Shown here: positions 46,174 through 54,871 of the stretch, one piece after another | How positions within the stretch are numbered: position 1 is the first letter of the stretch | How the letters are laid out: each line of letters opens with the position of its first letter | Assembly: GCA_037447335.1 (NCBI GenBank) | Contig: JBBIGV010000001.1 | Location: forward strand, 109,551-173,550 | Direction: 5' to 3' | From: JBBIGV01 sp037447335 | Lineage (GTDB): Bacteria > Bacteroidota > Ignavibacteria > Ignavibacteriales > Ignavibacteriaceae | Length of the DNA stretch: 64,000 nucleotides | Program-made: the position numbers and the translations under genes | Notes under the pieces: model-generated | Seen by the model: only the letters and a program-made list of their open reading frames with translations | What the model was told of the DNA's origin: nothing | The model's database searches: none

Positions 46174-47088
46174 ATGCTTAAAAATTTAATAACAGTAATT
46201 AAAAATAATCCCGGAAGAGTTTTTGGACTTGTTTATCCGTATATGCTGGTTCTTTTAACCGGGCTTGGATTGTATTACATCAGCAATCTCGATCAGGTGG
46301 CAAGACAAAAAGTGCCTGTCATTCTTGCCGTAGAGGAAACCGTAAAAGAAGAACTTAAGTTTATTGAAGCCAGGGTTGTTCCTCCTGTGGACGTTAAAGT
46401 GATAGGAAAACCCTCGCAGGAACTGATTGAAAAGGGGAGAGTACTTTATCAGGCTAATTGTTCATCCTGTCATGGCGATGAAGGCGTTGGTGCGGGTCCC
46501 GCTGCAATCGGATTAAATCCCGCTCCGACAAATCTTACCGTAGCAGATAACTGGAAGAACGGCTCAAAAATTTCCGGTATCTATACTACACTGGAAGAAG
46601 GTATCCCGGGAACTGGTATGATAGCGTACGATTTTATGACTCCTGAAGAAAGATTTGCACTTACGCATTATATACGCGATGCATTTGTTCCGGATCCGCC
46701 TCAGGATACTGATGATGAGCTTGCAGCTTTAGACCAGCTTTATCATCTTTCCGAAGGTCTGCAGCTTCCTGCCCAAATACCGCTTGATAAGGCGATAGAT
46801 TTGGTAGTAAATGAAAACAGGGTTAAAGCTCAGAAAATAACTGAAATACTCCGAACAATCTCAGAGGATAGTAAAAATGAAGCTGTAAGCCTTTTTGAGT
46901 CGATTGTAACTAGTAAAGGCGAAGCAGTTGCGTCTCTCGTTTCAGGTAAGGATTGGGTAAACAACGAACAGAAATTTGTAAAGATGGTAACTTCAACTGT
47001 TAATCAAAACGGCTTTACAGGAAAAGTTTTTAATCTTTCTGATACAGAATGGACAATGCTGTTTAACTATTTCAACAGGCTTATGTAG
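46174..47088 (+). CDS. Membrane-anchored monoheme cytochrome c
   Basis: 304 residues. One N-terminal membrane helix (PYMLVLLTGLGLYYI) is followed by a cytochrome c domain with a single CSSCH at about residue 99 and later Met residues (GTGMIAYDFM) as possible axial ligands. The last 110 residues are a helical domain without a heme motif. Its place between actF and the oxidase suggests an electron shuttle between the two complexes. Confidence 0.82.
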   Translation: MLKNLITVIKNNPGRVFGLVYPYMLVLLTGLGLYYISNLDQVARQKVPVILAVEETVKEELKFIEARVVPPVDVKVIGKPSQELIEKGRVLYQANCSSCHGDEGVGAGPAAIGLNPAPTNLTVADNWKNGSKISGIYTTLEEGIPGTGMIAYDFMTPEERFALTHYIRDAFVPDPPQDTDDELAALDQLYHLSEGLQLPAQIPLDKAIDLVVNENRVKAQKITEILRTISEDSKNEAVSLFESIVTSKGEAVASLVSGKDWVNNEQKFVKMVTSTVNQNGFTGKVFNLSDTEWTMLFNYFNRLM

Positions 47089-47105
47089 AGGAAAATCAGT
47101 TTAAG

Positions 47106-47936
47106 ATGAAAACATTTATTAAAATTATTTTGATCTCATTCTGTCTTTTCGCAGGTGTTATGGCTGATAATCAATCTGACCGGATTGAGATCGGAATTGA
47201 CGAACAGCTCGGAAAAATTCTACCGCTCGATCTGTCATTTAAAGATGAAAATGGTAATGATGTATCTTTGCGGGATGTATTCGACAAACCAACAGTGCTG
47301 GCATTCGTTTATTACAGTTGCCCGGGTATATGCTCACCGCTTATGAGTGAAATAGCTGAAGTTGTTGATAGAGTTAATCTCACTCCCGGTGAAAACTACC
47401 GTATAGTTACTATCAGTATAAATGATAAGGAAGATTATCAATTAGCCTCACAAAAGAAGAAAAATTATCTTGCACTAATTGATAAGCAATTTCCTGTTGA
47501 TTCATGGTTATTTCTCACAGGCGATAAGCAATCAATAATGGAAGCAACTGATGCCGCAGGATTTTACTTTAAGCAGGAAGGTGATGATTTTGTTCATTCA
47601 GGCGCTTTGATATTTATTGATAAGAATGGTAAGATATGCCGCTATCTGTTCCCGAATTATTCAGACAGAAGCGGATATAAAATATTGCCGTTTGATTTTA
47701 CAATGGCGGTTACTGAAACTGCCCAGGGTAAAGAAATCCCAACGGTTGCCCGCTTTTTAAAGTTTTGTTTCAGCTATGACCCCGAAGGCAGATCATATGT
47801 TCTGAACCTAACAAGAATATTTGGCGCTGGAATTCTTGTACTGGCTATAGCGTTTGTATTATTTTTAACCATTAAACCAAAGAAAAATTTACCCGGAATT
47901 TCCGGAGATAAGAACATAACCAGCAGAGGTAATTAA
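47106..47936 (+). CDS. SCO1/SenC family copper-binding assembly protein
   Basis: 276 residues. A signal peptide is followed by a thioredoxin-like domain with the copper ligands CPGIC and the late His in DFVHSGALIFID. A C-terminal membrane helix (GAGILVLAIAFVLFLTI) is an unusual addition, because SCO proteins normally have an N-terminal anchor. SCO delivers copper to the CuA site of oxidase subunit II. It ends two bases before ctaD. Confidence 0.9.
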   Translation: MKTFIKIILISFCLFAGVMADNQSDRIEIGIDEQLGKILPLDLSFKDENGNDVSLRDVFDKPTVLAFVYYSCPGICSPLMSEIAEVVDRVNLTPGENYRIVTISINDKEDYQLASQKKKNYLALIDKQFPVDSWLFLTGDKQSIMEATDAAGFYFKQEGDDFVHSGALIFIDKNGKICRYLFPNYSDRSGYKILPFDFTMAVTETAQGKEIPTVARFLKFCFSYDPEGRSYVLNLTRIFGAGILVLAIAFVLFLTIKPKKNLPGISGDKNITSRGN

Positions 47937-47938
47937 AT

Positions 47939-49597
47939 ATGTTAAGTGATGCAGCTACAATGAATAAGAATGGTGAACCGAGTTATCTTGAGTATAAGGG
48001 TAAAGGAACCGGATTAAAGTCCTGGATATTTTCTACCGATCATAAACGCATTGGAATATTATACCTCGTTTCTCTTCTTACATTTTTTGCAGTTGGTGTT
48101 ATTTTCGGCTTCCTTATGAGACTAGAACTGCTCTCGCCGGGCAGGACAATCATGGATCCGCAAATGTATAACTCCATCTTCACACTTCACGGTGTTATAA
48201 TGATCTTCCTCTTTATAATACCCGGGCTTCCGGCTGTATTCGGAAACTTTTTTCTTCCGATTATGATCGGTGCGAAAGACGTTGCCTTTCCGCGCATCAA
48301 CTTACTCTCCTGGTGGTTGTATCTTATTGGAGGTTTGATGGCAATTGCTTCTATTTTGATACCAGGCGGGGCTGCTGATACAGGATGGACTTTTTACGTG
48401 CCCTACAGCATCAGAACGGGAACAAACGTGATCTTTACAGTTTCTGCAGCATTCATTTTAGGATTTTCTTCCATCCTTACCGGATTGAACTTTGTTACTA
48501 CATTACACCGTATGAGAGCCCCGGGAATGTCATGGTTCAAAATGCCCTTGTTCATTTGGTCTCTGTATGCTACTGCGTGGATACAGGTTTTAGCCACACC
48601 GATTATTGGAATTACTTTATTACTAATTATTCTTGAACGCTGGCTTGGAGTCGGATTGTTTGATCCGTCACTGGGCGGCGACCCGGTTTTGTTCCAACAC
48701 CTTTTCTGGATTTACTCTCATCCGGCTGTTTATATTATGATACTTCCTGCGATGGGAATGATCTCCGAGATTATTCCTGTATTTGCACGCAGAACTATTT
48801 TTGGTTACAAGTTTATTGCATTTTCCAGTATTGCGATAGCATTGTTTGGTTCACTTGTTTGGGCGCACCACATGTTTACCGCGGGAATGAGCGATACCGG
48901 AATGTTCATATTTTCTCTCTTGACCTTTCTTGTAGCAATTCCAAGCGCTATTAAGGTATTTAACTGGGTAGCTACATTATATAAAGGTTCTATCATTACC
49001 GAACCGCCTATGTTGTATGCACTTGCATTTATCTTCCTGTTTTCTATCGGCGGGCTTACGGGCGTAATACAAGGTGCAATATCAGTAAATATTCATATTC
49101 ATGATACTTCCTTCATTGTAGCTCACTTTCATTACGTGATGTTTGGAGGAACCGGCTTCGGAATTTTTGCTGCATTGCATTACTGGATGCCTAAAATGTT
49201 TGCACGTTTTTATAATCGTAAAGCAGCTAAGGTAGGATTCTGGACTTTGTTCGTTGGTTTTAATGTTCTTTATTTCCCTATGTTCATTATGGGCTGGCTC
49301 GGTATGCCAAGACGATATTATGATTATTTACCGGAGTACCACATCTATCATTTAATTTCGACAGTCGGAAGCTGGATACTCATACTCGGGCTTATAATCA
49401 TGTTTACAAATCTTATAATCGGAATGAGGAGAGGTGAAAAAGTAACCGCTAAAAATATCTGGGGCGGCGAAACACTGGAGTGGCAGGTTGATACACCTCC
49501 AACCCTGGAAAATTTCCATGAAATTCCTGTTATAAGGGAGCGCCCATACGCTTTTAAAAATAATGAAGATGTAACTATTGCACAGGAGGTTAAGTGA
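47939..49597 (+). CDS. ctaD: Cytochrome c oxidase subunit I (A2 type)
   Basis: 552 residues with 12 or more membrane helices. The heme-copper ligands are in place: His in TLHGVIMIF, Tyr259-Ser-His-Pro-Ala-Val-Tyr265, HH in WAHHMFTAG, and the HFHYVMFGG pair. The YSHPAVY motif, with Ala instead of Glu in HPEVY and a preceding Tyr-Ser, marks the A2 subfamily, as in Thermus and Rhodothermus caa3 oxidases. The stop overlaps the GTG start of subunit III. Confidence 0.95.
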   Translation: MLSDAATMNKNGEPSYLEYKGKGTGLKSWIFSTDHKRIGILYLVSLLTFFAVGVIFGFLMRLELLSPGRTIMDPQMYNSIFTLHGVIMIFLFIIPGLPAVFGNFFLPIMIGAKDVAFPRINLLSWWLYLIGGLMAIASILIPGGAADTGWTFYVPYSIRTGTNVIFTVSAAFILGFSSILTGLNFVTTLHRMRAPGMSWFKMPLFIWSLYATAWIQVLATPIIGITLLLIILERWLGVGLFDPSLGGDPVLFQHLFWIYSHPAVYIMILPAMGMISEIIPVFARRTIFGYKFIAFSSIAIALFGSLVWAHHMFTAGMSDTGMFIFSLLTFLVAIPSAIKVFNWVATLYKGSIITEPPMLYALAFIFLFSIGGLTGVIQGAISVNIHIHDTSFIVAHFHYVMFGGTGFGIFAALHYWMPKMFARFYNRKAAKVGFWTLFVGFNVLYFPMFIMGWLGMPRRYYDYLPEYHIYHLISTVGSWILILGLIIMFTNLIIGMRRGEKVTAKNIWGGETLEWQVDTPPTLENFHEIPVIRERPYAFKNNEDVTIAQEVK

Positions 49598-50217
49598 GTT
49601 CGCACGAACATTCGGCAGCCGTTCACGTTCACAGAGATGATGAAGGCGCACGCCTTGGCATGTGGTTATTTCTCTTTACCGAATTGCTGCTGTTCGGAGG
49701 GATGTTCTTTCTCTACTCTGTTTACAGGTTCATTCATTTCGATGAATTTCACATTGCAGCTAAAGAACTTAATACCCTTATCGGAACGTTCAACACAATA
49801 TTGCTTTTAACAAGCAGTCTTACAATGGCATTATCCATTGCTGCAATTCAAAAAGCTAATGTAAGGCTTTCATTGTTCTTCCAGGGTCTTACCATTTTAA
49901 TGGGAATTGGCTTTATGGTTAATAAATATTTTGAGTGGACGGCAAAGTTCCATCACGGAATTTACCCTGGCGGGGAGGAACTTCTCTCAAAAGGACAGGG
50001 AGAAATTCTTTTCTTCGGTCTGTACTATGTAATGACTGGCTTGCATGGTCTTCACGTTATTATAGGTCTTGTTATTATTGCAGTGATGATGAGATTTACT
50101 GCAAAAGGTATTATCAGACAGGACAGTTATGTTAAACTGGAATCTGCCGGACTGTACTGGCACCTTGTAGATATTATCTGGATTTTCCTTTTCCCATTAT
50201 TCTATCTTATTACCTGA
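49594..50217 (+). CDS. ctaE: Cytochrome c oxidase subunit III
   Basis: 207 residues with five membrane helices after a His-rich N-terminus (SSHEHSAAVHVH). The family motifs are GMWLFLFTELLLFGG near the start and YYVMTGLHGLHVIIGL followed by GLYWHLVDIIWIFLFPLFY at the end. It starts with GTG in the ctaD stop (GTGA). It stabilises the core of the oxidase. Confidence 0.93.
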   Translation: MSSHEHSAAVHVHRDDEGARLGMWLFLFTELLLFGGMFFLYSVYRFIHFDEFHIAAKELNTLIGTFNTILLLTSSLTMALSIAAIQKANVRLSLFFQGLTILMGIGFMVNKYFEWTAKFHHGIYPGGEELLSKGQGEILFFGLYYVMTGLHGLHVIIGLVIIAVMMRFTAKGIIRQDSYVKLESAGLYWHLVDIIWIFLFPLFYLIT

Positions 50218-50227
50218 GGCTTTTGAA

Positions 50228-50521
50228 ATGGATAAACACGAATCACACGAACATCATTCACACGGCTATGGCATTTACATTTTGGTCTGGCTAGGATTGA
50301 TGACACTAACAGCCGTAACAGTTGCTGTTGCAGGTATAGATTTCGGACCACTAACAATAGCAACAGCGCTTTTTGTTGCTTCGGTTAAAACGTACCTGGT
50401 TCTTACCATTTTTATGCATCTCAGCATTGAACAGAAAGTGTTCAGGATATTTTTAGTTGTGGCATTATTCTTTTTGATTATCTCAATAGTTCTATTATTC
50501 GCAGATTATTTATTTATGTAA
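50228..50521 (+). CDS. ctaF: Cytochrome c oxidase subunit IV family protein
   Basis: 97 residues: a His-rich N-terminus (ESHEHHSHGYG) and three membrane helices, the typical size and pattern of prokaryotic subunit IV. It lies 10 bases after subunit III. Confidence 0.88.
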   Translation: MDKHESHEHHSHGYGIYILVWLGLMTLTAVTVAVAGIDFGPLTIATALFVASVKTYLVLTIFMHLSIEQKVFRIFLVVALFFLIISIVLLFADYLFM

Positions 50522-50534
50522 GGTGAAAAATTTT

Positions 50535-51167
50535 ATGATTGCAGCCGGACCATCAAATTTTGTTGAGTCTGTTGACAGCGCTTTTATTTTTATTATTGCT
50601 GTATCGGTTTTCTTTCTGGTTCTTATAACAGTAATGATGATCTATTTCGTTTTCAGGTATAGCAGTAAAAGAAATCCGAAAGCAGTAAATGTTCACAGCA
50701 ATACAGCTTTGGAAGTAACATGGACAGTTATTCCCACTTTGCTCGTGCTCGCCATGTTCTGGTTTGGATGGGTAGGTTACAAAGAAATGCAGGCTGTGCC
50801 CGATGATGCTATGGTTGTTGATGCAACCGCGCAAATGTGGAAATGGACATTCAAATATGAAAATGGAGTGCAGACGGATACACTATATGTACCATTGAAC
50901 AAACCTGTCAGAATAGATCTTCATTCACTCGATGTGAATCATGCTTTTTATATTCCGGCTTTCAGAGTCAAACGGGACGTAGTTCCTAACAGAGATAATT
51001 TTGTCTGGTTTATCGGCAAAGAAGCAGGTTCCTTTGATATTGCATGTGCAGAATACTGCGGGCTTAATCACTCCTATATGTACACGAAAGTTGTGGTAAT
51101 TTCTGATAACGACTTTCAATTCTGGTTAACCGGTGAAGCAGAAAAACTTTTGGAAAAGTCGGAGTAG
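50535..51167 (+). CDS. ctaC: Cytochrome c oxidase subunit II
   Basis: 210 residues from the ATG at 50535; AAGG at 50520-50523 is well placed for it, while the in-frame GTG at 50523 is too close. Two membrane helices are followed by a cupredoxin domain. The CuA ligands are Cys171, Cys175, His179 and Met182 in CAEYCGLNHSYM, with the upstream His in NHAFYIPAFR. There is no fused cytochrome c domain, unlike many caa3 subunit II proteins; separate cytochromes in the cluster may substitute. Confidence 0.93.
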   Translation: MIAAGPSNFVESVDSAFIFIIAVSVFFLVLITVMMIYFVFRYSSKRNPKAVNVHSNTALEVTWTVIPTLLVLAMFWFGWVGYKEMQAVPDDAMVVDATAQMWKWTFKYENGVQTDTLYVPLNKPVRIDLHSLDVNHAFYIPAFRVKRDVVPNRDNFVWFIGKEAGSFDIACAEYCGLNHSYMYTKVVVISDNDFQFWLTGEAEKLLEKSE

Positions 51168-51187
51168 GTTTTAATCAATCAGGCATA

Positions 51188-52051
51188 ATGAAAGAAAAAC
51201 TAAATTTAATATTCGAGCTTACCAAAATTAGAATAACAGCATTTGTTACTCTTACAACTGTGTTCGGCTATGTGAGTGCATCAGGAAAACTTGATACGGG
51301 CGCATTAACTTCCGCATTAGGAATTCTGTTACTTGCCTGCGGCTCTGCGGTAATAAATCACTACCAGGAAAGACAGACGGATGCATTAATGGAAAGAACA
51401 AGAAAGCGCCCGATTCCATCGGGAAAAATCAGTGCCGCTAATGCTCTGATGATTGCAATTGTTCTTTTAACAGCAGGGTCGCTGATACTATTTGCAGGTT
51501 CAGGTTTCCTGGCTCTTAGTTTAGGCTTGCTGAATCTTTTTTGGTATAACGCGCTCTATACACCACTTAAGAAGAAAAATGCACTTGCAATTATTCCGGG
51601 TTCGGTAGTTGGCGCAATCCCGCCAACGGTAGGATGGGTTGCTGCCGGCGGATATATTTTCGATGCTCAGATACTTTTAATTGCATTTTTCTTTTTCATC
51701 TGGCAGATTCCTCATTTCTGGCTGTTGCTTATGGTTCTCGATAAAGATTATGAAAAGGCAGGTTTCCCGACTGTTACACGAATGTTTTCAGTAAATCAGT
51801 TTGCACGTATCACTTTTGTATGGATTGTTGCAGCAGTAATTGCCGGCTTATTGATCCCTGTCTTCGGCATAGTGAAAAGCCCGGTAATATTCATTACGAT
51901 ATTCCTGGTCGGTGTCTGGCTTACGTGGAATGCTTCGAGGATGCTTGGTTCGCCTGAAACAAAATTGAACGTCAGATTCGCATTCAGAGATATAAATTTG
52001 TTTGCACTTTCGATAGTAGTTTTAATCTCAATTGATATACTTATCATTTAA
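51188..52051 (+). CDS. ctaB: Protoheme IX farnesyltransferase (heme O synthase)
   Basis: 287 residues with nine membrane helices, UbiA-type prenyltransferase. The first polyprenyl motif is NHYQERQTDALMERTRKRP, the loop NALYTPLKKKNALA follows, and the second motif is near LLMVLDKDYEKAGFP. It makes heme O for the oxidase. It lies 20 bases after subunit II. Confidence 0.93.
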   Translation: MKEKLNLIFELTKIRITAFVTLTTVFGYVSASGKLDTGALTSALGILLLACGSAVINHYQERQTDALMERTRKRPIPSGKISAANALMIAIVLLTAGSLILFAGSGFLALSLGLLNLFWYNALYTPLKKKNALAIIPGSVVGAIPPTVGWVAAGGYIFDAQILLIAFFFFIWQIPHFWLLLMVLDKDYEKAGFPTVTRMFSVNQFARITFVWIVAAVIAGLLIPVFGIVKSPVIFITIFLVGVWLTWNASRMLGSPETKLNVRFAFRDINLFALSIVVLISIDILII

Positions 52052-52066
52052 TCAGAGAGAAATTAA

Positions 52067-53410
52067 ATGGAGCTTTTAGATAAATTAGTTTTACCACAGT
52101 CATCCGAACACATACAACTGCTTCACTACTTGCTGATGTTGATATTCTTTTTATTTATTCCGTTTATCGGAATGATATTCGGCGGTACGGCGCTTTCTCT
52201 GTACTTCAAAAGAAAAGCGGGTAAAACCTCGAACAACAACTACAGCAGATTTGCAAAAGAAATAATAGAAATTGTTACAATAAATAAAAGCTCCGGTGTA
52301 ATACTCGGGATAGTTCCGCTCCTTTCAGTTGTAATGATGTACGCACAAATTCTTCATACAGCAGATATGACAACAGTTGGATTGATTTTGTTTGCCTTTT
52401 TACTTACCAGCGTGTCAATGGTTTTAATTTATTCATACCGCTACTCGCTCGGATTTAAAGGAATTTTTGATGCCTTGGATACCACTGCAAGTCAGAATGA
52501 AGTAATTGCAGATGACTTCAATAAACTCAGCAAAGGAACAACGAGAATGAGTTTGCGGGCAGGGAAGTGGGGCTTATTATTTTTGTTCATTGCTCTTTGG
52601 ATTTTTATTGCAGCCGTTACACAGGTGTTTTATGTAGATGAGTGGGGTAAACATAACATCTTTTATCTGCTCTTTTCCTACAAAGCCTTACTCCGGTTTT
52701 TATATATGATCCTGGCTTCATTCACTGTTACGGGTGTTGTAATTCTCTTTGCTTTTTTCTATTGGGAAGGCGGTAGGAAATTCATTAATGAAGAATACAA
52801 GCAGTTAGTCTGTAAAACAGGTGTCAATCTTGCACTATATTCTGCCTTGATAATACCTTTGATAGCAGCGGCAGATCTCATAATTCTGCCGGCGGAAATT
52901 TTATCTCTTTCAGTTTTTGCTGCTGCCATAACAGGTATATTACTGTTGTTTCTTGCATACAATTATCTTTACGTGCTGACAAAGAACGGGAATTTGAAAT
53001 ACAGCGGACATGCATTTTTCGCAATTATTTTTGCATTGATGGCTTTTATTGTTAAAGATCAGCTTGCAATGAGCAACTCAACAAAAACTCATGCTGCTGT
53101 ACTAAATTATGATTTCGAATTGTTCCTTAGTGAATTACGCGGCGAAGGGTTAGAAGGTGAGATTGTTAATGCTGCAGAAATTTTTACCACAAGGTGTTCG
53201 TCCTGTCATAAATATGAAGAGAAACTAGTTGGTCCTCCATACAATGACGTATTGCCGAAGTATGAAGGGAAAGAGAATCAACTGATTGCATTTATTCGTA
53301 ACCCTGTAAAGGTTGATCCGGCATACCCACCGATGCCAAACCCCGGATTAAAACCCAATGAAGCGGAAGCTATTGCCATTTATTTATTGGAAGAGTACAA
53401 AAAGCGTTAA
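52067..53410 (+). CDS. Multi-helix membrane protein with C-terminal cytochrome c
   Basis: 447 residues. About eight hydrophobic helices (residues 20-345) are followed by a periplasmic class I cytochrome c with one heme motif (CSSCHKYEE near residue 380) and the axial Met in PPMPNPG. The membrane part is not a known oxidase subunit; it resembles the cytochrome-c-anchored membrane proteins found beside Bacteroidota oxidases. Its position at the end of the oxidase genes suggests that it carries electrons for the subunit II that lacks a heme domain. Confidence 0.75.
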   Translation: MELLDKLVLPQSSEHIQLLHYLLMLIFFLFIPFIGMIFGGTALSLYFKRKAGKTSNNNYSRFAKEIIEIVTINKSSGVILGIVPLLSVVMMYAQILHTADMTTVGLILFAFLLTSVSMVLIYSYRYSLGFKGIFDALDTTASQNEVIADDFNKLSKGTTRMSLRAGKWGLLFLFIALWIFIAAVTQVFYVDEWGKHNIFYLLFSYKALLRFLYMILASFTVTGVVILFAFFYWEGGRKFINEEYKQLVCKTGVNLALYSALIIPLIAAADLIILPAEILSLSVFAAAITGILLLFLAYNYLYVLTKNGNLKYSGHAFFAIIFALMAFIVKDQLAMSNSTKTHAAVLNYDFELFLSELRGEGLEGEIVNAAEIFTTRCSSCHKYEEKLVGPPYNDVLPKYEGKENQLIAFIRNPVKVDPAYPPMPNPGLKPNEAEAIAIYLLEEYKKR

Positions 53411-53431
53411 CAGAAAAGTCACTGTTTGAAC

Positions 53432-53461
53432 AGCGCCGGATACAGCTTGCCGGCGCTTTTT
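53432..53461 (+). terminator. Rho-independent terminator of the respiratory cluster
   Basis: AGCGCCGG (53432-53439) and CCGGCGCT (53450-53457) form a perfect eight-pair stem, followed by TTTTT. It lies 21 bases after the last cytochrome gene. On the minus strand the T-run is lacking, so it serves the plus-strand operon. Confidence 0.9.
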
Positions 53462-53490
53462 CATTTTAAATGGAATTCTGCTGAGGGGTT

Positions 53491-54573
53491 TTAATTATCG
53501 AATATGAGTTTAACCTTTGTGCCTTCATTCTCAATACTTTCAATCTCAAACTCGCCGCCATGAAGTTCTGTAATTTTTTTAGCGATTATCAGCCCGAGCC
53601 CCGAGCCTTGCTGGTCATGAACTTTCCGGTCAAACTGCATATAAGCGCCGATTGATGAAATTTGTTCCGGAGTCATCCCACTTCCGTTATCATTTGTATA
53701 AATCATCACACTAGTGTCATTCGACATTACGATAACATGAACCTGGTTGCCGTAGTCTGAAAATTTAAAAGCATTATTTATAATTTCAGAAAATAATATT
53801 TTGGCATAATCGTCAGACATTCTCAGAGGTGAGTCTTCAATATCCATTATGAGGTCTTCTTTACGTCCAAAAGTAGCAGCTATTTCCCTGGCTACAGTTG
53901 TAATAACTTCACCCGGATTTATGTAGTAGGAATTTCGCAGTGATTTAACCATTTCAGGATCTTTGGAAATTAATTCCAATTCAGTATAAAGAAGAAAATT
54001 TTCAGTCAGCTTCTTTAACCGCTGTGCATCGCGCATAATACACGTCAGCATTTCCAAAGATTCATCTTTACTTAAGGTGTCAAATTCTTTTATGAGTAAG
54101 TCGGTAAAGCCGATTATTCCGTTAAGAGGAGTATAAAATTCATGGGGGAGTGAAAAGGATATATTACCGCGCAGTTCATTTATTTTCTTCTCTGAGTTTT
54201 TTAACAACTCGTCATACTTGTCAATTACGCTGTTTACAAGTTCACGAAACTCATCAGTATCGAATGATTGATTAATATAGTAAGAAGACCCGTTTTTGCT
54301 GTCCGGATCATGTTGTTTCCCGTTATCATAAAGATAAATGATAGGGATATTCAGTGAAGAGACTCGCTTTAAAAGATCAGAATAGTTTTCATCCTCAGGA
54401 TCAACAGCGTATGAGCGGTTGCATATTAATAGACTTGGCAGCCTTTTAAGCGTTGATCTCAGAGCAATAGTTGTATTGTCAGCAACGAAAATATCGTATT
54501 CTTCCTTGCCGAGGGCATCAAGTATTGAGCGAACAATATCTTTGTTCTTCTCTAGTAAAATTATGTTTTTCAT
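53491..54573 (-). CDS. Sensor histidine kinase with degenerate receiver domain
   Basis: 360 residues. Residues 1-120 look like a response-regulator receiver but lack the phospho-acceptor: the Asp position of PSLLICNRS is Asn52, the acidic pair is missing, and the conserved Lys-Pro is Gln-Ser (Gln102). Residues 125-220 are a histidine-kinase dimerisation domain with His144 in SLPHEFYTPLNG. Residues 235-360 are an ATPase domain (INNAFKFS, NDNGSGM, GSGLGLIIAKKI). The kinase part looks active; the receiver is probably a binding module. There is no partner regulator nearby. Confidence 0.88.
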   Translation of the reverse strand: MKNIILLEKNKDIVRSILDALGKEEYDIFVADNTTIALRSTLKRLPSLLICNRSYAVDPEDENYSDLLKRVSSLNIPIIYLYDNGKQHDPDSKNGSSYYINQSFDTDEFRELVNSVIDKYDELLKNSEKKINELRGNISFSLPHEFYTPLNGIIGFTDLLIKEFDTLSKDESLEMLTCIMRDAQRLKKLTENFLLYTELELISKDPEMVKSLRNSYYINPGEVITTVAREIAATFGRKEDLIMDIEDSPLRMSDDYAKILFSEIINNAFKFSDYGNQVHVIVMSNDTSVMIYTNDNGSGMTPEQISSIGAYMQFDRKVHDQQGSGLGLIIAKKITELHGGEFEIESIENEGTKVKLIFDN

Positions 54574-54756
54574 AATTCCTGTTTTATCTCAAGCTGGACC
54601 CCTCACAGCCAATATTTACTCTGAAAAATTAAGCATAAATTCATCAGAATAAAATAAAAATCTCAAATTTTCGAATGATCGTTGAGTTCATTTATGAGAC
54701 CTGATTCAGGCTGTATTAACTATTCTGTTACGAAATACAGATTTTGCAGGATTGCA

Positions 54757-54785
54757 TTGAACTTAATATGTGACTTTATTATTAT
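54757..54785 (+). promoter_or_regulatory. Candidate promoter for the S8 protease gene
   Basis: TTGAAC (54757-54762), a 17-base spacer and TATTAT (54780-54785), about 85 bases before the ATG at 54872. The 298 bases between 54574 and 54871 otherwise hold only a palindrome. Confidence 0.45.
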
Positions 54786-54810
54786 TACAAAGAATTTCAA
54801 ATTAAATAAA

Positions 54811-54824
54811 TAACCAGCTGGTTA
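54811..54824. promoter_or_regulatory. 14-base perfect palindrome, possible operator
   Basis: TAACCAGCTGGTTA is a perfect palindrome 26 bases after the candidate -10 and 48 bases before the protease start, where a repressor could bind. No regulator gene is adjacent. Confidence 0.35.
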
Positions 54825-54871
54825 AACAAGCATTGTGCTTACCAGCGACCATTAATTTTTGGAGTATAACT

